From Aegilops tauschii subsp. strangulata (lineage: Eukaryota > Streptophyta > Magnoliopsida > Poales > Poaceae): DNA of 64,000 nt. Both the position numbers and the translations under genes were made by a program. Positions 11,564 to 23,787 of this stretch are shown here, piece after piece; within the stretch, counting starts at the first letter, position 1; every line of letters starts with the position of its first letter. A model generated the notes under the pieces. The model was given only the letters and a program-made list of their open reading frames with translations. It was not told the origin of the DNA and made no database searches. Location: the NCBI RefSeq assembly GCF_002575655.3, contig NC_053035.3:379107792-379171791 (forward strand). The letters run 5' to 3'.

Positions 11564-11720
11564 CACTACAAAAAAAGACACATTCGTGACATTTTGGGCC
11601 GAACGAATTTTTTTGTCATGTTATGACACTTCTATGACGATAATTGTGACAAAACCCGGTATCATTGTAGATGTGGTGGGCTCCTACTTCTATGACAACA
11701 AATCATGACAAGAAATGAGC
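11564..11720 (+). repeat. CACTA left terminal inverted repeat and subterminal repeats
   Basis: The terminal CACTACAAAA is followed by repeated TGACA/TCATGTTATGAC/CTATGAC words in both orientations, the usual binding-site-like subterminal array of CACTA elements. Confidence 0.8.
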
Positions 11721-11879
11721 TTTTCGTCCTGGGCGGGCTGAGACGCAGTTGCATGACATTCTTTGGGCCGTCCATGACGGAAAAAACCGTGGTAGAAGCG
11801 AGGGCGAGGAAAATATTGAGGAGTTCCCGGTTACGGTGGGTGGTCGGGGGCCGAGTGATACACGTTTCTCTCATACACG

Positions 11880-12010
11880 TACGCGCGTGGGTGCGAGGCG
11901 TTGGGGTCTAACTAAACCCGAGCGAGGCGTTCGCCTACTGAACCCGAGCGATTGCACAGCAGGCTACGCGTTACTGAACCCGAGCGATCGATCGATCTGG
12001 CTGTTAACTA
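11880..12010 (+). repeat. Short tandem repeats, ACTGAACCCGAGCGAT type
   Basis: Four copies of an approximately 30-bp word (ACTAAACCCGAGCG, ACTGAACCCGAGCGAT, and so on) lie at about 11909, 11937, 11972 and 12006, inside the CACTA subterminal region. Confidence 0.65.
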
Positions 12011-12089
12011 AACCCGATTGAGCGATTCCTTTGCTACTGCTGCTAACTGAAGCCGATCGAACCCTGCTGCCTCCTTCCCTTGATGAACA

Positions 12090-12500
12090 GTGAGCGTTGT
12101 TGGGGGGATTTGAATGAACAGTTCCTGGTGGGGGGGGGTTGGATGAACAGGACCCCGTGGTGTTGCCACTGGATGAACAGGACCCCGATCGATCGAGCCG
12201 GTTGGGGGTGGATGAACAGGACCCCGTGGAGGGCTGGATGAACAGGTCGACCCCGTGGGGGGCTGGTTGAACAGTAGCCGGTGGAGGGCTAGATGAACAG
12301 TAGCCCGTGGAGGGGTGGTTGAACAGGACCCCGTGGAGAGGGCTGGTTGAACAGTAGCCGGTGGAGGAGCGGTGGAGGCTGGATGAACTGGAGCCCATGG
12401 ATGAACAGTCGCATGTGGAGGCTGGAGGAGGTCAACGCTGGATGAACAGTAGCCCGTGGAGGCAGTCGCCGGTGGAGATGAACAGTATCCCATGGAGTCC
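12090..12500 (+). repeat. Tandem repeat array, GATGAACAGGACCCCGTGG type
   Basis: About a dozen irregular copies of a 25-45-bp unit built on GATGAACAG followed by GACCCCGTGGAGGG or TAGCCGGTGGAGG. Open frames on both strands arise from the repeat and are not genes. Confidence 0.8.
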
Positions 12501-12900
12501 CGTTTTGCGGTACGCCACACCCCTCCCGATGAACATGACCCCCATTTCGACCGTAGCGCTCCAACACAAGTCCGTTTCCTCCGTTTGGCGGTACGCCAGA
12601 CCCCTCTCGATCAACAGGACCCCGTTTCGACCATAGGAAGTCTAAGAGAAGTCTGTTTCCTCCGTTTTGCGGTACGCCAGACCCCTCCCGATGAATAGGA
12701 TCCTGTTTTGACCGTGGCCGGTCGAACACAAGGCCGTTTCCTCCGTTCTGCTGTACGCCAGACCTCGTTTCGATCGGCAGTTCCGTCCAAGATAGTTGGC
12801 TCCCAATGAACACGACGTATTCCATTGCCTCCCGATGAACATGACGCATTCCGTTGCCTCCCCATGAACATGACGCAGTTTCTCCGTTCCGACCTAGCCG
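12500..12900 (+). repeat. Tandem repeat array, 71-91-bp unit
   Basis: Four copies of a unit containing TTTCCTCCGTTTTGCGGTAC, GCCAGACCCCTCCCGATGAA and CGTTTCGACCGT are anchored at 12507, 12598, 12669 and 12750. Three short GATGAACATGACGCA units follow. Confidence 0.75.
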
Positions 12901-13199
12901 GTTGGCTTCCGATGAACAGGATTAGTCGTTGTACGCGTTAGAGCCCCGCCCGTATGTACGTACGTAGCCATATTTACTATGTTGCAGTGTGCCCGTACGT
13001 ACGTGTACACGATATAGACGGGACTGCGTGACATGCTATGTCGGTGCCTCTACTTCAACATCTGTTGCTCCTTACTCGGCCACGGTACGTCGCTGCAGAG
13101 ACACCGATCGACCGCTATGTACGTACATGTTCGCGGCCGGACAGATAACGCTACCTTCACTTCAACCTGGAGGGTCCCAGCTGTTAGGGGGTAAGAAGG

Positions 13200-14190
13200 C
13201 AGTTCCTTTCGTGCGAAGATAAAGCCGGTGGGTCCCAGCTGTCAGGGGGGAAACGTTTTTTTCGTGAAATACGGAGGCCCTTCCGGTAGGTCCGAGGTGT
13301 CAGGTGGAGGAATCATTATTTTGCACGTAATAAGGAGGCACTTCCTTGTGTGCGGCCATGGACCCAGCTGTCAGCCTCTCCACTTACAGTCCTCTTCTGA
13401 TGGTTGTCGTTCGTTGACCGCGTTGACGACGCCGTACCGCCCGAGAGCACCAAGGTGGTGGACGATGGTGCGACCTATTAAGGGAACGACCCGGAGTCGG
13501 GGAATACGCAGCAGTGGATGCCCATGCGGAGGGGAGTACGAGGGTTGACTGCTTCGACTGCGGTTTGAGGCTGCCGTCTCCGGAGAATAACAGGAGTTGT
13601 GGGTGAGTAGATGGAAGGCATGGCCAATAGAAGTATGGTCGGGCTGTGAGGCCTGCCTGGCAGCACAGCCAGCCACGGGAGGCTGGAGCAGGCGGCACGG
13701 CCGACGCAGGTTTGGGCGGCTGGAGCAACAAGACCAGAGGTTGAAGACGCAGCTTGGCCGTTGGATTAACATCGAACGCTCAGTGCAGCTAGAATCGTTT
13801 ATTGACTAAGTTGACATAGCCCTGCGTACGCGTTAACTTAGTAGGCCCACAAGTCAGCCTACAAATCTGGTGGGTCCCAGCTAGCAGGAGGAATCAATTT
13901 TTTTCGCGTAATAAGGTGGCACTTCCTTGCGTGTGAAGTTGTTTCTGGTTTTTTATTTCTTTTTTTCGAGTTAGAATAAAAATAAAACAATTTAGGATCT
14001 TTGGTACAATCTATATTTTCACGAAAAGGATCATAATGAAGCTAGTGGGCCCCAACTGTCACGGAGAGGAAACTTTTTATTTCCGCATAATAAAGGAAGC
14101 AATTCCTTGCGTGTGAAGATGCAGCTAGTGGGTCAAACCTGTCAGGGGAGAAATTATTTGTTTTCGCATAATACGGGGGCACTTGCTGCG
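13200..14190 (+). repeat. Interspersed repeats, GGGTCCCAGCTGTCAGG type
   Basis: The word GTGGGTCCCAGCTGTCAGGG followed by a TTTTCGCGTAATAAGG-like word occurs near 13170, 13229, 13285, 13867, 14045 and 14130, with decay between copies. It belongs to the CACTA subterminal repeat region. No gene. Confidence 0.7.
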
Positions 14191-14760
14191 TGCAGCCATG
14201 GGCCATGTGCGTCCCTACTGTCAGCCAATCCATGTACATGCCTCATCTGAGCCCCCCCTGATCCAACGGATGACTGGCCGCCAGTTACGTCGTGCCTTGC
14301 TGTGGGAAAGGCACTAGATCTCTGTTCCCGATGGCTGTCGTTTGTTGACAAAGTTGACCACGCCGCGCCGAGAGAACCAACGCAGTGAACGATGGCGAGT
14401 ATTGTGAAGGGAACGACCCAGAGCCGGCGAAGACACAGTAGTGGATGCCCACGTGGAGGGGAGTACGAGGGTTCACTGGCTCGGCTGTGGTGTGAGGCTG
14501 TCGTCGCCGGTGAAGAACAGGAGGTGTTGGTGAGTAGAGGAATGGCCTGGACGGCGTTTGGGACTAGAGTGGGCCGGTGAAGCCTGCGCGGAAGCACAGC
14601 CGGCCACGGGAGGCGGTAGCAGGCGGTACCGCCGGCGGTAGTTTGGGCGGCTAAAGCAAGAATATCCGAGATTAAAGAAGCATTACAGCCGTTGGATGGA
14701 CATCCAATGGCCACTGCTGCAAGAATCCTGTCTTGACTATAAGTTTACAAAGCCTTCCGT
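13397..14760 (+). repeat. Two diverged copies of an approximately 430-bp block
   Basis: The block beginning GATGGTTGTCGTTCGTTGAC (13399) and ending about 13830 is repeated from about 14330 (GATGGCTGTCGTTTGTTGAC) to 14760, with shared GGGAACGACCC, GGAGGGGAGTACGAGGGTT and CAGCCACGGGAGG words. A weak third remnant lies near 15750. The open frames within are not conserved between copies. Confidence 0.7.
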
Positions 14761-15940
14761 ACGCCTTAGTAGGCCCACAATCCTTCCGTACGCGTCACTG
14801 ACTATAATTCGCAAAAAAATAGTAGGCCCACAAGTGAGCATCACATCTGTGGCAGAGAACATATAGCCCATTTGCGATTTGTAATAGTGTACAGTCCATT
14901 TTGAATTCTAATGGAATTTACTACAACCCATTTACAGTCTATTAAAATTACAGCTCATTTTCTAGCCAGGACAACGATTAATAATTTGAACCAACCTCTC
15001 AAAACAGAATTCAACCAAAAACCCCACATTTTGATGGGATCCGAAAAAAAATATCCCGAAATTTCGAGTCAGATTAAATATAATTTCAAAATGAATTTGT
15101 ATTAGGTAAAAATCTAAAAAATACTGCACGTGCAATAAGTAATGAAATGAAAATTTTCAAATTCAAACAATAATATTTTTGAAACTAATTACCTGCTTGG
15201 TACGTTTTTCTATATTTATAGCCCAGTTTTTATAATTACATCCCATTTAGTATTTCTTAAATCCCATTTCTTGTTAGGCCTAATAGGAAAGATTTACAGC
15301 CCAGCGGGGCGGAGAATAACAGGTTGACCTGGGTTGGGTATTCCGCAAAAAAAGTATAGCTAGGCTAGCCATTTTCACCTTGAAAAAATAATATCTGGGC
15401 CAGATATTTGGTCGACATGAAATAATAGCCTGGGCTATATGGGCCACAACACGCCCAGTTGATACCCTGCTCCTCTGAACAACAACAAAAACATCGCTCA
15501 AGAGAAACTCTGCTTACACCTAAAAAAACAAATACAGCTCGACCTGCTGGGTCCCAACTGTCGGCCGCTCCTTGTGCAATTCTCTCGTTTATTGACTATA
15601 TAGGTTGACGATGGTGTGGGACCGTGATGTCAGGAAACCAGGAGGAAGCAAAAAAATTAGAGTTGTATATAATAAGGAGGAACTTGCATACGCACGGGTA
15701 TGGCCCTAGTGGGTCCGTACTATCATCCAGTCAAAATGAAGTCATCTCCTGAATCCTCATGTTCGTTGACCATGTTGACAATGCTCGGCGCCACAGCTAG
15801 CGCAACAACTCGAAGGAAGACGGAGAGGGCCTCGCGGGCCCTACAGATGGTCTGATACAGCACCCGCTGCTTATTCAGGAAGCCAGGATCATCGGACACC
15901 TATGAGCACCTTCGTGAGACTGAGACGGCATGAAACAGTA
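14761..15940. other. CACTA interior, non-coding
   Basis: AT-rich sequence with repeated TACAGCCCATTT/TTTACAGTCTATT words (14870-15310) is followed by further degenerate GGTCCCAACTGTC units (15545-15900). No gene. Confidence 0.55.
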
Positions 15941-16210
15941 AGGCCGCGCTTGGGAGCTCTGGTTTATTTCACACCTGTATTAAGATACAAGTGTAATTTA
16001 CTCGTCATCGGAAACAACTCGTAAAATACAGGCGTAATGAAACTGAGGGCCCGAGGTCTGTAATGAAAACTGGCGTGTTACGCGTGTAATTTGAGAGACC
16101 AGTGTATATTTTACTAGTCAAAATCGACCAACCAAGCGCTTCGCCCGAGACCATCTGCTTTTATTTACAACCGTTAGTTTTACAAGCGGTTTTGGTTGTT
16201 AAACGACGAT
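15941..16210. repeat. Possible small inverted-repeat element
   Basis: GGCCGCGCTTGG near the left end and CCAACCAAGCGCTTCG near 16128 form a partial inverted repeat, and a further AATCACGGCCTAAG ends the block. The inside is AT-rich and has repeated GTGTAATTT words. No clear target duplication. Confidence 0.25.
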
Positions 16211-17880
16211 CCAATCACGGCCTAAGATGATGAGTTGGTCGGAAGATCATGTGGTTTCACCTCTAACCTACCCGAGTTGTCGTATAGGCTATGAATGAAA
16301 CATAAGACAGTGAACTTCTTAAGCACAGAAACAACAGAAGAGGATGATCTTCTTAACATGCAAATCACAGGCATTAGCTCAACATGCAAAACAATATGAA
16401 GCATTATTCTCAGGAGGCACGGTGAACAGCTTGTGATGCCGCATGCCACAACATTCCAAGCTCAGCTTTGCAATCAAACTCACAAGGCCTGACATTACAT
16501 AGACAACATTCAGAACAAACTCTTAAAATACCTTACATAAGTCAACATTCATGGGACTATGCATCTCAGTAGAGTAAATATTTACTTCTGAACTAAAGAC
16601 AGGAATAGGAAAAAACGATCGACGTTGCTCATGGCAAAGGGCGTCCCACTCAAAAATATCAAATGCATGTCTTCTGCCTAACATCAATGAGCAAAATTTG
16701 ACAAGGTTTTCCAATTCCAGTATATTGAACTAATGTCTTCTTGCTAACATCAATGATTAAACTTTGACAAGCTTTTCCCATTCAAAATATGTAATGCCTA
16801 TGATTGTGGAACAGGCAGGGTTTGTCATCAGTTTGTCATCTGATAGTCCGGTGGCTCAAGGTGACAACGAATGATTAGAGAACCATTCGATGTCTTGTGC
16901 ATGATGAAGTATTATGGAGGACACGAACCATCTGAACATTTTGTGCAGTTCCACTAAAATCAAGCTTAGCATCCCTGTGGATTTCGTATTTATATGCTGC
17001 AAGAAAACAAAGACACATCAGCACACACATGAATATTGGCCTCAGTGTCAACCCACCAATCGGTGGACTAACAAACTGAAAGTACGGTAAATAGATTACC
17101 ATACCCAGATGCCCCATCATTGTTGCTTAGAATGACATTGACATACTTGGAGTCCTGTCCTGGCTTCTTGTACTTGTTTGGGCACTTTTTGACCAGTGCA
17201 CTCCACGTGTTGTAGAGTTGCCTATGCTCTCTGCAGACTAGTCATGTCACCAGCGTCTACTAATACTCTGTAAAGCTTCTCGATCATTCCTTCTATAATG
17301 TAGCGCAAACAGTGACTGCTTCTTTCTGCAAAGTGGTAAGATCAACTGGACCCACTAATGCAGCAGTTTGCCTTAGACACATTGGCTCCTTTTGTGCAGT
17401 TCAACCAAAATCAAAGTTGGAATAAAACCGAGCTTTAATTTTGATATCCCTGTAAGCAACAATAGGTATAAGGGAAACAATTACTGAGAAATAACGGTTG
17501 ATGACTTGTACTCCCAGAAGAAAAACATCTGCTGATCTACCTTATCTTAATGGGAAAAAAAGCAGGAGAGTAGCAATTCTCAATCAGTGTGATTCATTCA
17601 TATTAACTGAGACATTATCTTAACAATGACTTGTTTCAACATGTATAAAGAATGACAAAGCAGGAAAGTACCATTCCTGAAACAATGCGACTGATTCATT
17701 TTAACAGAGACATTATCTTAACAATACCTTGGTTAAACATGTAGAAAGAACTACAAAGCAGGATAGTACCATTTGTAAAACACTGTAACTCATATATATT
17801 AACAGAGACATTATTTGAAGAATACATTTCTTAAACATGTACTCCGGCCGATCCCTAATAGAAATGGTACTCCCACCGAT
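16210..17880. other. Non-coding downstream part of minus-strand module 1
   Basis: No supported gene. It contains two copies of the marker TTGTGCAGTTCCACTAAAAT/TTGTGCAGTTCAACCAAAAT (16939 and 17393) that recur downstream of each minus-strand module, and repeated GAGACATTATCTTAACAATG words (17610-17820). Confidence 0.5.
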
Positions 17881-19420
17881 CCCTAACAAGTGTTGTAGTT
17901 TTGAACTAAGATTCAGTAGTTAATTATGAGGAAAGTCGGTACTGACCTTTCAAGACCAATATTTGAAACAACTCGTGAGGAAGACCTGAAAGAGATCTCA
18001 ACACATATATGGAAATCCGGTCTCCTTTGTGCAGTTCCACCAAAATTAAGCGAAGCAAAATGTCGCAATAGCGACAAGTTGAATAGATATCCCTATTTTA
18101 ACAGAGGTAAAAAAGGAATCAATTATTGGCCAATAAAGGGGAATGAAACATGTGGCCACAAAAATGGTAATCCCGCCAATCCCTAACAAGTGTTGCAGTT
18201 TTGAACTAAGATTCAATAGTTAATTCTGAGAGTGGCATTGCTTAATTTTACCAGCGGCATTAGATTAACAAAAAGCATAAATAGTTCCACGGGAGAGTGG
18301 GTGCAACAACAGCATGTGCTTCCATCTACTTATAAAGGGGGTGATGCAGAGTTTTGTTGTAACAAAGAAACAAGAATCATGTCTGGGTTCGGACAATTTT
18401 TTCTCACTTAATTGTAAAAGACAGCAGTTCAATAGCTTCAATTAAACATTTATCCAAAACAGTACCAATACAATTAGCACAACATCTCAAAGCCCACTGC
18501 AGCATCATGTGGATGAAAGTCGGTACTGTCCTTTCTTGACCAAGATTTGAAACAACTCACGAGGAGGACTTGAAAGAAATCCCAACACATATATGAAAAT
18601 CCGATCTCCGTTTGTGCAGTTCCACCAAAATTAAGCAAAGTCGCCGATGCGACATTCAAGTTGAACTGCACAAAACACTCTTAAAACAAAAGTGTTTCGC
18701 GTAGCGAAGCAAAATGTCGCAATAGCAACAAGTTGAATAGATATCCCTGTTTAACAGAGGCAAAAAAGTAATCAATTACTGGCCAATAAAGGAGGATGAA
18801 ACATGCGGCCACAAAAATGGTAATCCCGCCAATCCCTAACAAGTGTTGCAGTTTTGAACTAAGATTCAGTAGTTAATTCTGAGAGTGGCATTGCTTAATT
18901 TTACCAGCGGCATTAGATTAACAAAAAGCAAAAACAATTCCAGGGGAGAGTGGGCGCAACAACACCATGTGCTTCCATCTACTTATAAAGGGGGTGATGC
19001 AGAGTTTGTTGTAACAAAGCAACAAGCATCATGTCTGGGTTGGTCCAATTTTTGTTCACTACTTAATGGGAAAAGAGAGCAATTAAATAGCTTCAATTCA
19101 ACATTATTTAAAATAGTACCAATACAAGTAGCGCAACATCTCAAAGCACACTGCACAATCATGTGGATGAAGGCCTGTACTGACCTTTCATGAGACAGAC
19201 AAGATAAAATACGAATCTACCAACATGAATAGGAAATCCAATCTCATTTTGTGCAGTTGCACTGAAATCAAGCAAAGTTGCCGGTGTGACATTTAAGTTC
19301 GCTATAGCAACAAGTTGAATAGATATCCCTGTTTTAACAGAGGAAAAAAAGGAAACAATTACTGGCCAATAAAGGTGGGTGAAACAAACGGCGACAAAAA
19401 GAAGCATCTAACTTATCTTG
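17880..19420 (-). repeat. Tandem duplication, 653-bp unit, two full copies and a partial third
   Basis: AATCCCTAACAAGTGTTGCA occurs at 18178 and 18831, an offset of 653, with collinear similarity over the whole unit. The unit includes the GTGCAGTTCCACCAAAATTA marker (18029 and 18617) and TCTACTTATAAAGGGGGTGA (18326 and 18979). A decayed partial copy continues to about 19420. Confidence 0.8.
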
Positions 19421-20022
19421 ATGGAAAACAAAGTAGGACAGTAGCATTCCTAAAACGGTTGCGTTGATTCATATTAACAAAGACATTCTCTTAAAACAAC
19501 ATTCGTTAAAAATGTAATTTACCTTTAACAGTGGCAGTGCTTCAATTTTCCAGCGGCATTCTTAGATTAACAACAGCAAAATAGTTGTATGGGACATGGG
19601 ACATGCCAGCACCATGTGCGTCCACATGTACAAATGGGTGATGCAGAGTATGTTGCCAAGTAGCATATCTGCGTTGGTCCCATATTGTTCTCTTTGAACA
19701 TTTTTCCCATGTGAGGGCAAAAAAACTAGTCCTGCACAAACTACCCGACCCCCAGTTTCTTTCCTTTTTCAACAAACAGATCGGCTCCTTACAAGTGTGT
19801 GTACTGGGTTACCCCCGTTTTCCCATTTCGACCAACAAAGCGGCTGGATAGCCAGTCTATACTACTTTCCCTCCCTCCTTTCCTCATTGAACCACGTCCT
19901 AGATTCATGCTCCAGCCCACCGCACCCTTCTTTCCTCTTTGAACCAAGACCTAGATTCGACTACAGAATCGAAAAATATCCACATGCAGCTAGAGCAATG
20001 ACGGTTTCAAAGGAACTTATAC

Positions 20023-20375
20023 CTTAGGGTCGTCAGGATGTGGCTAGGCATGCGGCGGGAGGCCGTATCTTCCCACACTACATATGGCAGCAAGGAAGAA
20101 GGGGTCAGTGGCCCTCCCGCACAGGCGCTGCGTGAAAGAGAACAGCGCAGCCGGCAGTGGATTGCCTCCCTCGCCGAAGGCGATAGAGTGAACGCTACAC
20201 CTCCTCCCCTTCCCGGTGCGACGGGATCCGGACGCCTCCTTCACCAGCGGTGAGGGGGAGAGAGAGACAGAGGCCAACGCAGTCTTGTTTAGATCTGGTG
20301 AAGAGGGTGAGAGACTGTGAATATAGCAAACCCTAGCAAAGGAACACTGAGCCTCCAGCGTGTATATATATAGGT
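20023..20375 (-). pseudogene. Minus-strand gene-like module 1 (TATA, leader, exon with splice donor)
   Basis: Read on the minus strand: a TATA box (CTATATATATACAC, 20359-20373), a leader with CTAGGGTTTGC and CT-rich tract, then a frame starting MASVSLSPSPLVKEASG (from 20277) and containing RRCSVHSIAFGEGG. The exon ends at a donor-like CTAAG/GTATAAG junction (20023). The frame stops at 20044, just before the donor, so this copy is probably broken. It shares layout and weak protein similarity with modules near 22.1, 23.8 and 41.0 kb. I do not recognise the protein. The GTGCAGTTCCACC marker sequences (16.9-19.3 kb) lie downstream in the putative transcript direction. Confidence 0.4.
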
Positions 20376-20442
20376 AGTGCAGCGAGAGTGTGGAGAGTGC
20401 AAACCCTAGCGAACAAGCGCTGAGGCTCTAGCTTATATAGTA

Positions 20443-20522
20443 CTCCCTCTGTAAACTAATATAAGAGCGTTTAGATCACTACTTTAGTGTTCTAAATGCT
20501 CTTATATTAGTTTACGGAGGGC
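20443..20522. mobile_element. Stowaway MITE, about 80 bp
   Basis: A near-perfect palindrome: CTCCCTCTGTAAACTAATAT at the left and ATATTAGTTTACGGAGGG at the right, with TA before the left end (20441-20442). The last bases of the right end (CA instead of AGTA) have mutated. Confidence 0.85.
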
Positions 20523-20562
20523 ATCCTACATATATACTATAGTACAGACTGAGCTCTGGTGC

Positions 20563-20651
20563 CTTAACTACACCTGCCTTTGGCTATATGACAAGTGGGC
20601 CAGCCACATTTTGGGCCCACCTGTCATACACCCAAAGGCAGGTGCACTAAG
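20563..20651. repeat. Foldback element, about 40-bp arms
   Basis: The left arm CTTAACTACACCTGCCTTTG...GTGGGCC and right arm GGGCCCACCTGTCATACACC...GCACTAAG are imperfect inverted copies around a loop of about 10 bases. It looks like a tiny MITE and could form a hairpin RNA if transcribed. Confidence 0.7.
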
Positions 20652-21600
20652 TCAATGAAGCTGCGTCCATATAGTACTTGTGTATACTACTAATATATAG
20701 TGGAGTGGTTTTCTTATTCTCTCCATAATAATTGTTTTAAATTGTGTAACTACGAAACGAAACTCTTTATTTAACGTACCAGTGAAGAAAACTACTACTT
20801 TCGATGAACTAACGATCCACGCGTCCTGGTCGCACTTCATGTCCTTCAACGTGCGGTACACTACCCTCCCTTAAGTGAACAACCACACATGCGCCAAATT
20901 ATCGGAAATGTGTGAGAGTGTGTACAAATAAAGAATTTTAATTTCAATTATCGGAAAGGTTTGAGAGTATGTACAGTTTGTCCTCTCTCAATAATTATGG
21001 TTTGTTGTGTTCGGCCTAAACTTGGTCAAACTTTACAAAGTTTGCCTTCAGTCAAATCTAATATGCAGAGTAAATAAAAATGGAGGGCTACTACGTCCAT
21101 CCGGGTTTTTAGTCCACACCACTTTTTTAATCAAAGTTAATAGCTGGACAAATAAAAATACATTGGAGCTGAAGACAAAGTTGTGAGAAGGCTTAGAAAT
21201 CAATACAAAACTTATGCTCTTAGTACCAACGTCGATTCTTCTTCGAGGAAACATTTGGTTCATAGCCAATTGTGTGATAAAATTGCACCAACGTGAAAGA
21301 CGACTGCGTCTCCAACGCAACCAAGGTGAACTGATGAAGGATATCATCTTCGTGGGTAACAAGCAAAGAGCACTGATGGAAGACATCTTGTTTTTCATTG
21401 AAAATCGATCAGCTTCACCAGCCGATGCAACCATGAGGCGCAACCATGAGCATCGATAGGTCATCATGGTGATGCATCATCCATTTGGCATCAAGTTTGG
21501 GTGAGGCACCTATGAAGTTTGACAAATCCTCACCGTGGTCTGTTTCTTCTCAGTAATCAAGCTCGAGGAAGGAAGAACCACGTGGCAGAGGAAAGTGAGG
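20652..21600. other. CACTA interior, non-coding
   Basis: No supported gene. It contains decayed copies of the same non-coding tract seen between modules (ACAACTTAAGACA...GTTGTGAGAAGG type near 21170, compare 23423 and 40148). Confidence 0.5.
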
Positions 21601-22136
21601 TGGAACAACAATGGCCATCCAATTTTGTGCAGTTCCACTAAAATTGAGGAAGACATGCCCGGGTATGGAGATACCCATCGCTGTTTGCAAAAATATAAAA
21701 AGGGATATAGTGATGTTACTTTGTTTTGGCAGTGGTACAAGATTAACAGCGACATCTCAATTGTCAATAAGAATTAATGAAAAGTACACCAACAAACGGA
21801 AGCATCATGATTATCTTGATAGGAACTAAACCAGGATACCCGAGAAAAAAAGCATTTCTTCATTTAACCAGTGATAGTATTAGATTAGCAGCAGCAATAG
21901 GAGCATATGGACAATGACCGCACAACCACCATGTACTTTTGTCGAAACAACATGTATACCTCCACCGAGGCATAAACCAGGACAACTTTTTGAGTGGCGT
22001 TTCCTCTATAGTAGTAGGTGATGTTGGACCAGCCGACGAACCCTAGCTACTATACATGGGGAGTTGGGGAGTAGTCGCATAGAAGAAAACCTGCATGCAG
22101 CGACCTGGGGAGCTGGACCAGTACAAGAAGTTGTAC

Positions 22137-22455
22137 CTCAGTTGGGCGAGATGTCGCTTAGGCGGGCTGGCGGGATCTGCCCACACGACGGCAACGAATA
22201 AGGGCGTGGAGGACCTTCGTCCATGCCAGCGCTGGCTCCGAGAGGATGGTGCGCATCGGCTTCCTCCATCACCGACGGAGACAACGTCAATGCTGCACCT
22301 CCTCACCTCCCGCAGCGGACGGGATTCGGCCGAATCTGTGACCAACGATGAGGAGAGAGATAGAGTGGACACTATCATCTTGTTTTGATATGGAGAGGGT
22401 GAGAGAGCGAGACGCGAGAAACCCTATCAAACAAGAGGCTATATATACAATGGAG
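22137..22455 (-). pseudogene. Minus-strand gene-like module 2
   Basis: On the minus strand a TATATATAG box (22439-22448) and CT-rich leader precede a frame starting MIVSTLSLSSSLVTDSAES (from 22378) and containing RRCSIDVVSVGDGG. The frame stays open through a donor-like TGAG/GTACAAC junction at 22137. The alignment with module 1 (SLSxSxLV, RRCSxxxxxxGxGG) and the shared marker TTGTGCAGTTCCACTAAAAT downstream (21624-21643) make a duplicated gene unit plausible. No known domain is recognised. Confidence 0.4.
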
Positions 22456-23575
22456 TAAAAAAATCTCTCCATAGCAGTGGTTTTAAATAGAATACGCACG
22501 TTCCCGGAAAAAAGAAACGAAAATTGGTGGACAATTTTTTAACGTACCAAGAAAGAAAACTCGATCAAAAACACGCCCCCGCTTCCAGGTTGCGAGAGTC
22601 GTCGCGCACACACACATAGACGTAGACATGCATATCCGTGTTTACGTAAAATTCCATCTCCATCTCCTTCTCCAATCATATTTGTCCAACTGGCACATTA
22701 TTTACATTTTTAATCATATACGTAGCAATATAAACGTACAACATCTCTTGTTTGCGGGCGTCCAGACCGCTGCCACGCCCGCTCCTGACCAACCCAAACC
22801 ATCTTCATCACCCGCGCGTGCTTCCCGCCTGAAACGGTCAGTGTGGCATTCATGCCCGGCTAGAGCAGACGCGGCCTCTCACTGGCGCCGGCATTGAAGA
22901 GGCGCGTCGGTCAAGAGAGCGTCGCCCGCGCCGCTTCCCGGTGCACGCGACTGCTCCGTGTTCAAAGGTCGCAATAGCCGGCCACAACATGCATGTGAAA
23001 AGTTCTTGGGAGTCCGTGCTACAGCTAGCTGTCCTCCCCCAACTCGTCAATCTCTTCCAGTAGTGCTAGTACTCCATGGCGCGATCCATCGACAAGCAGG
23101 CGGGAAAGTTATCGTATACTCGGTTTGCGGTGAGTGGCATGCCGAGCGACTGTGTGGGGTGGAGCCATGGAGGAGGGTGAGACACGAACGCGACAGACGT
23201 GGTTTAAACGTTGGTTTTGCTTGATGGCGTGATGAAATGAAACGAAACGTTAGTTTCTCTCCGTTTCCATTTTTTTCTCCGAAAAAACGAAAACTTTCCA
23301 CACCATTTTCATTCCTACTCCAAGGTTGCCCCGTTACAACATTCCATCAAATACAAAGGAAAACTAACACGCATGCTGATGCATCTCAATGATTCACAGG
23401 TCATAGCCAATATTTACTTCACAACTAAAGACAAAAGTTGTGAGAGCGTGTTCAAAAGAAAAACTACTGATGGGGTTACTACGACTTAAACCCTAAACCC
23501 TAAACAAGATTTAATTTCCTGGCTAGGTAGAACCTGTCGAAGGAAAGACGGCTGGCACCCTCGGATCATACGATG
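22456..23575. other. CACTA interior, non-coding
   Basis: Mixed-composition sequence with no supported gene. A short telomere-like word (TAAACCCTAAACCCTAAAC) lies at about 23487-23505; it is too short to mean more than chance or a relic. Confidence 0.5.
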
Positions 23576-23787
23576 CTTTTCTGCAGTTCCACTAAAATCG
23601 AGCTGAGCATCCCTGATGGCAAAGATATTGAAGAAGTGTGATTAGAATAATAGTACTCGCACTAGTTCGTGAGACATAAACTCATCACAAATGGAAGCCG
23701 GTAGAAGTAGAGAAAGATCGACATGGAGATGGAGCTATGTGGGGAGCTGCGGTAGTGGAGCAAGCCGGCTCCAAAAGGAAGATGTAC

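Noticed and set aside
12008..12849. Long minus-strand frames rich in Ser/Thr/Pro
   Set aside because: They are the translation of the GATGAACAGG and TTTTGCGGTAC tandem arrays; repeat units without stops give open frames in several phases.
13371..14714. Open frames on both strands in the GGGTCCCAGCTGTC region
   Set aside because: The frame is not kept between the two copies of the 430-bp block, and no motif is recognisable.
23487..23505. Telomere-like TAAACCCTAAACCCTAAAC
   Set aside because: Only about two and a half units. Too short to claim an interstitial telomere.
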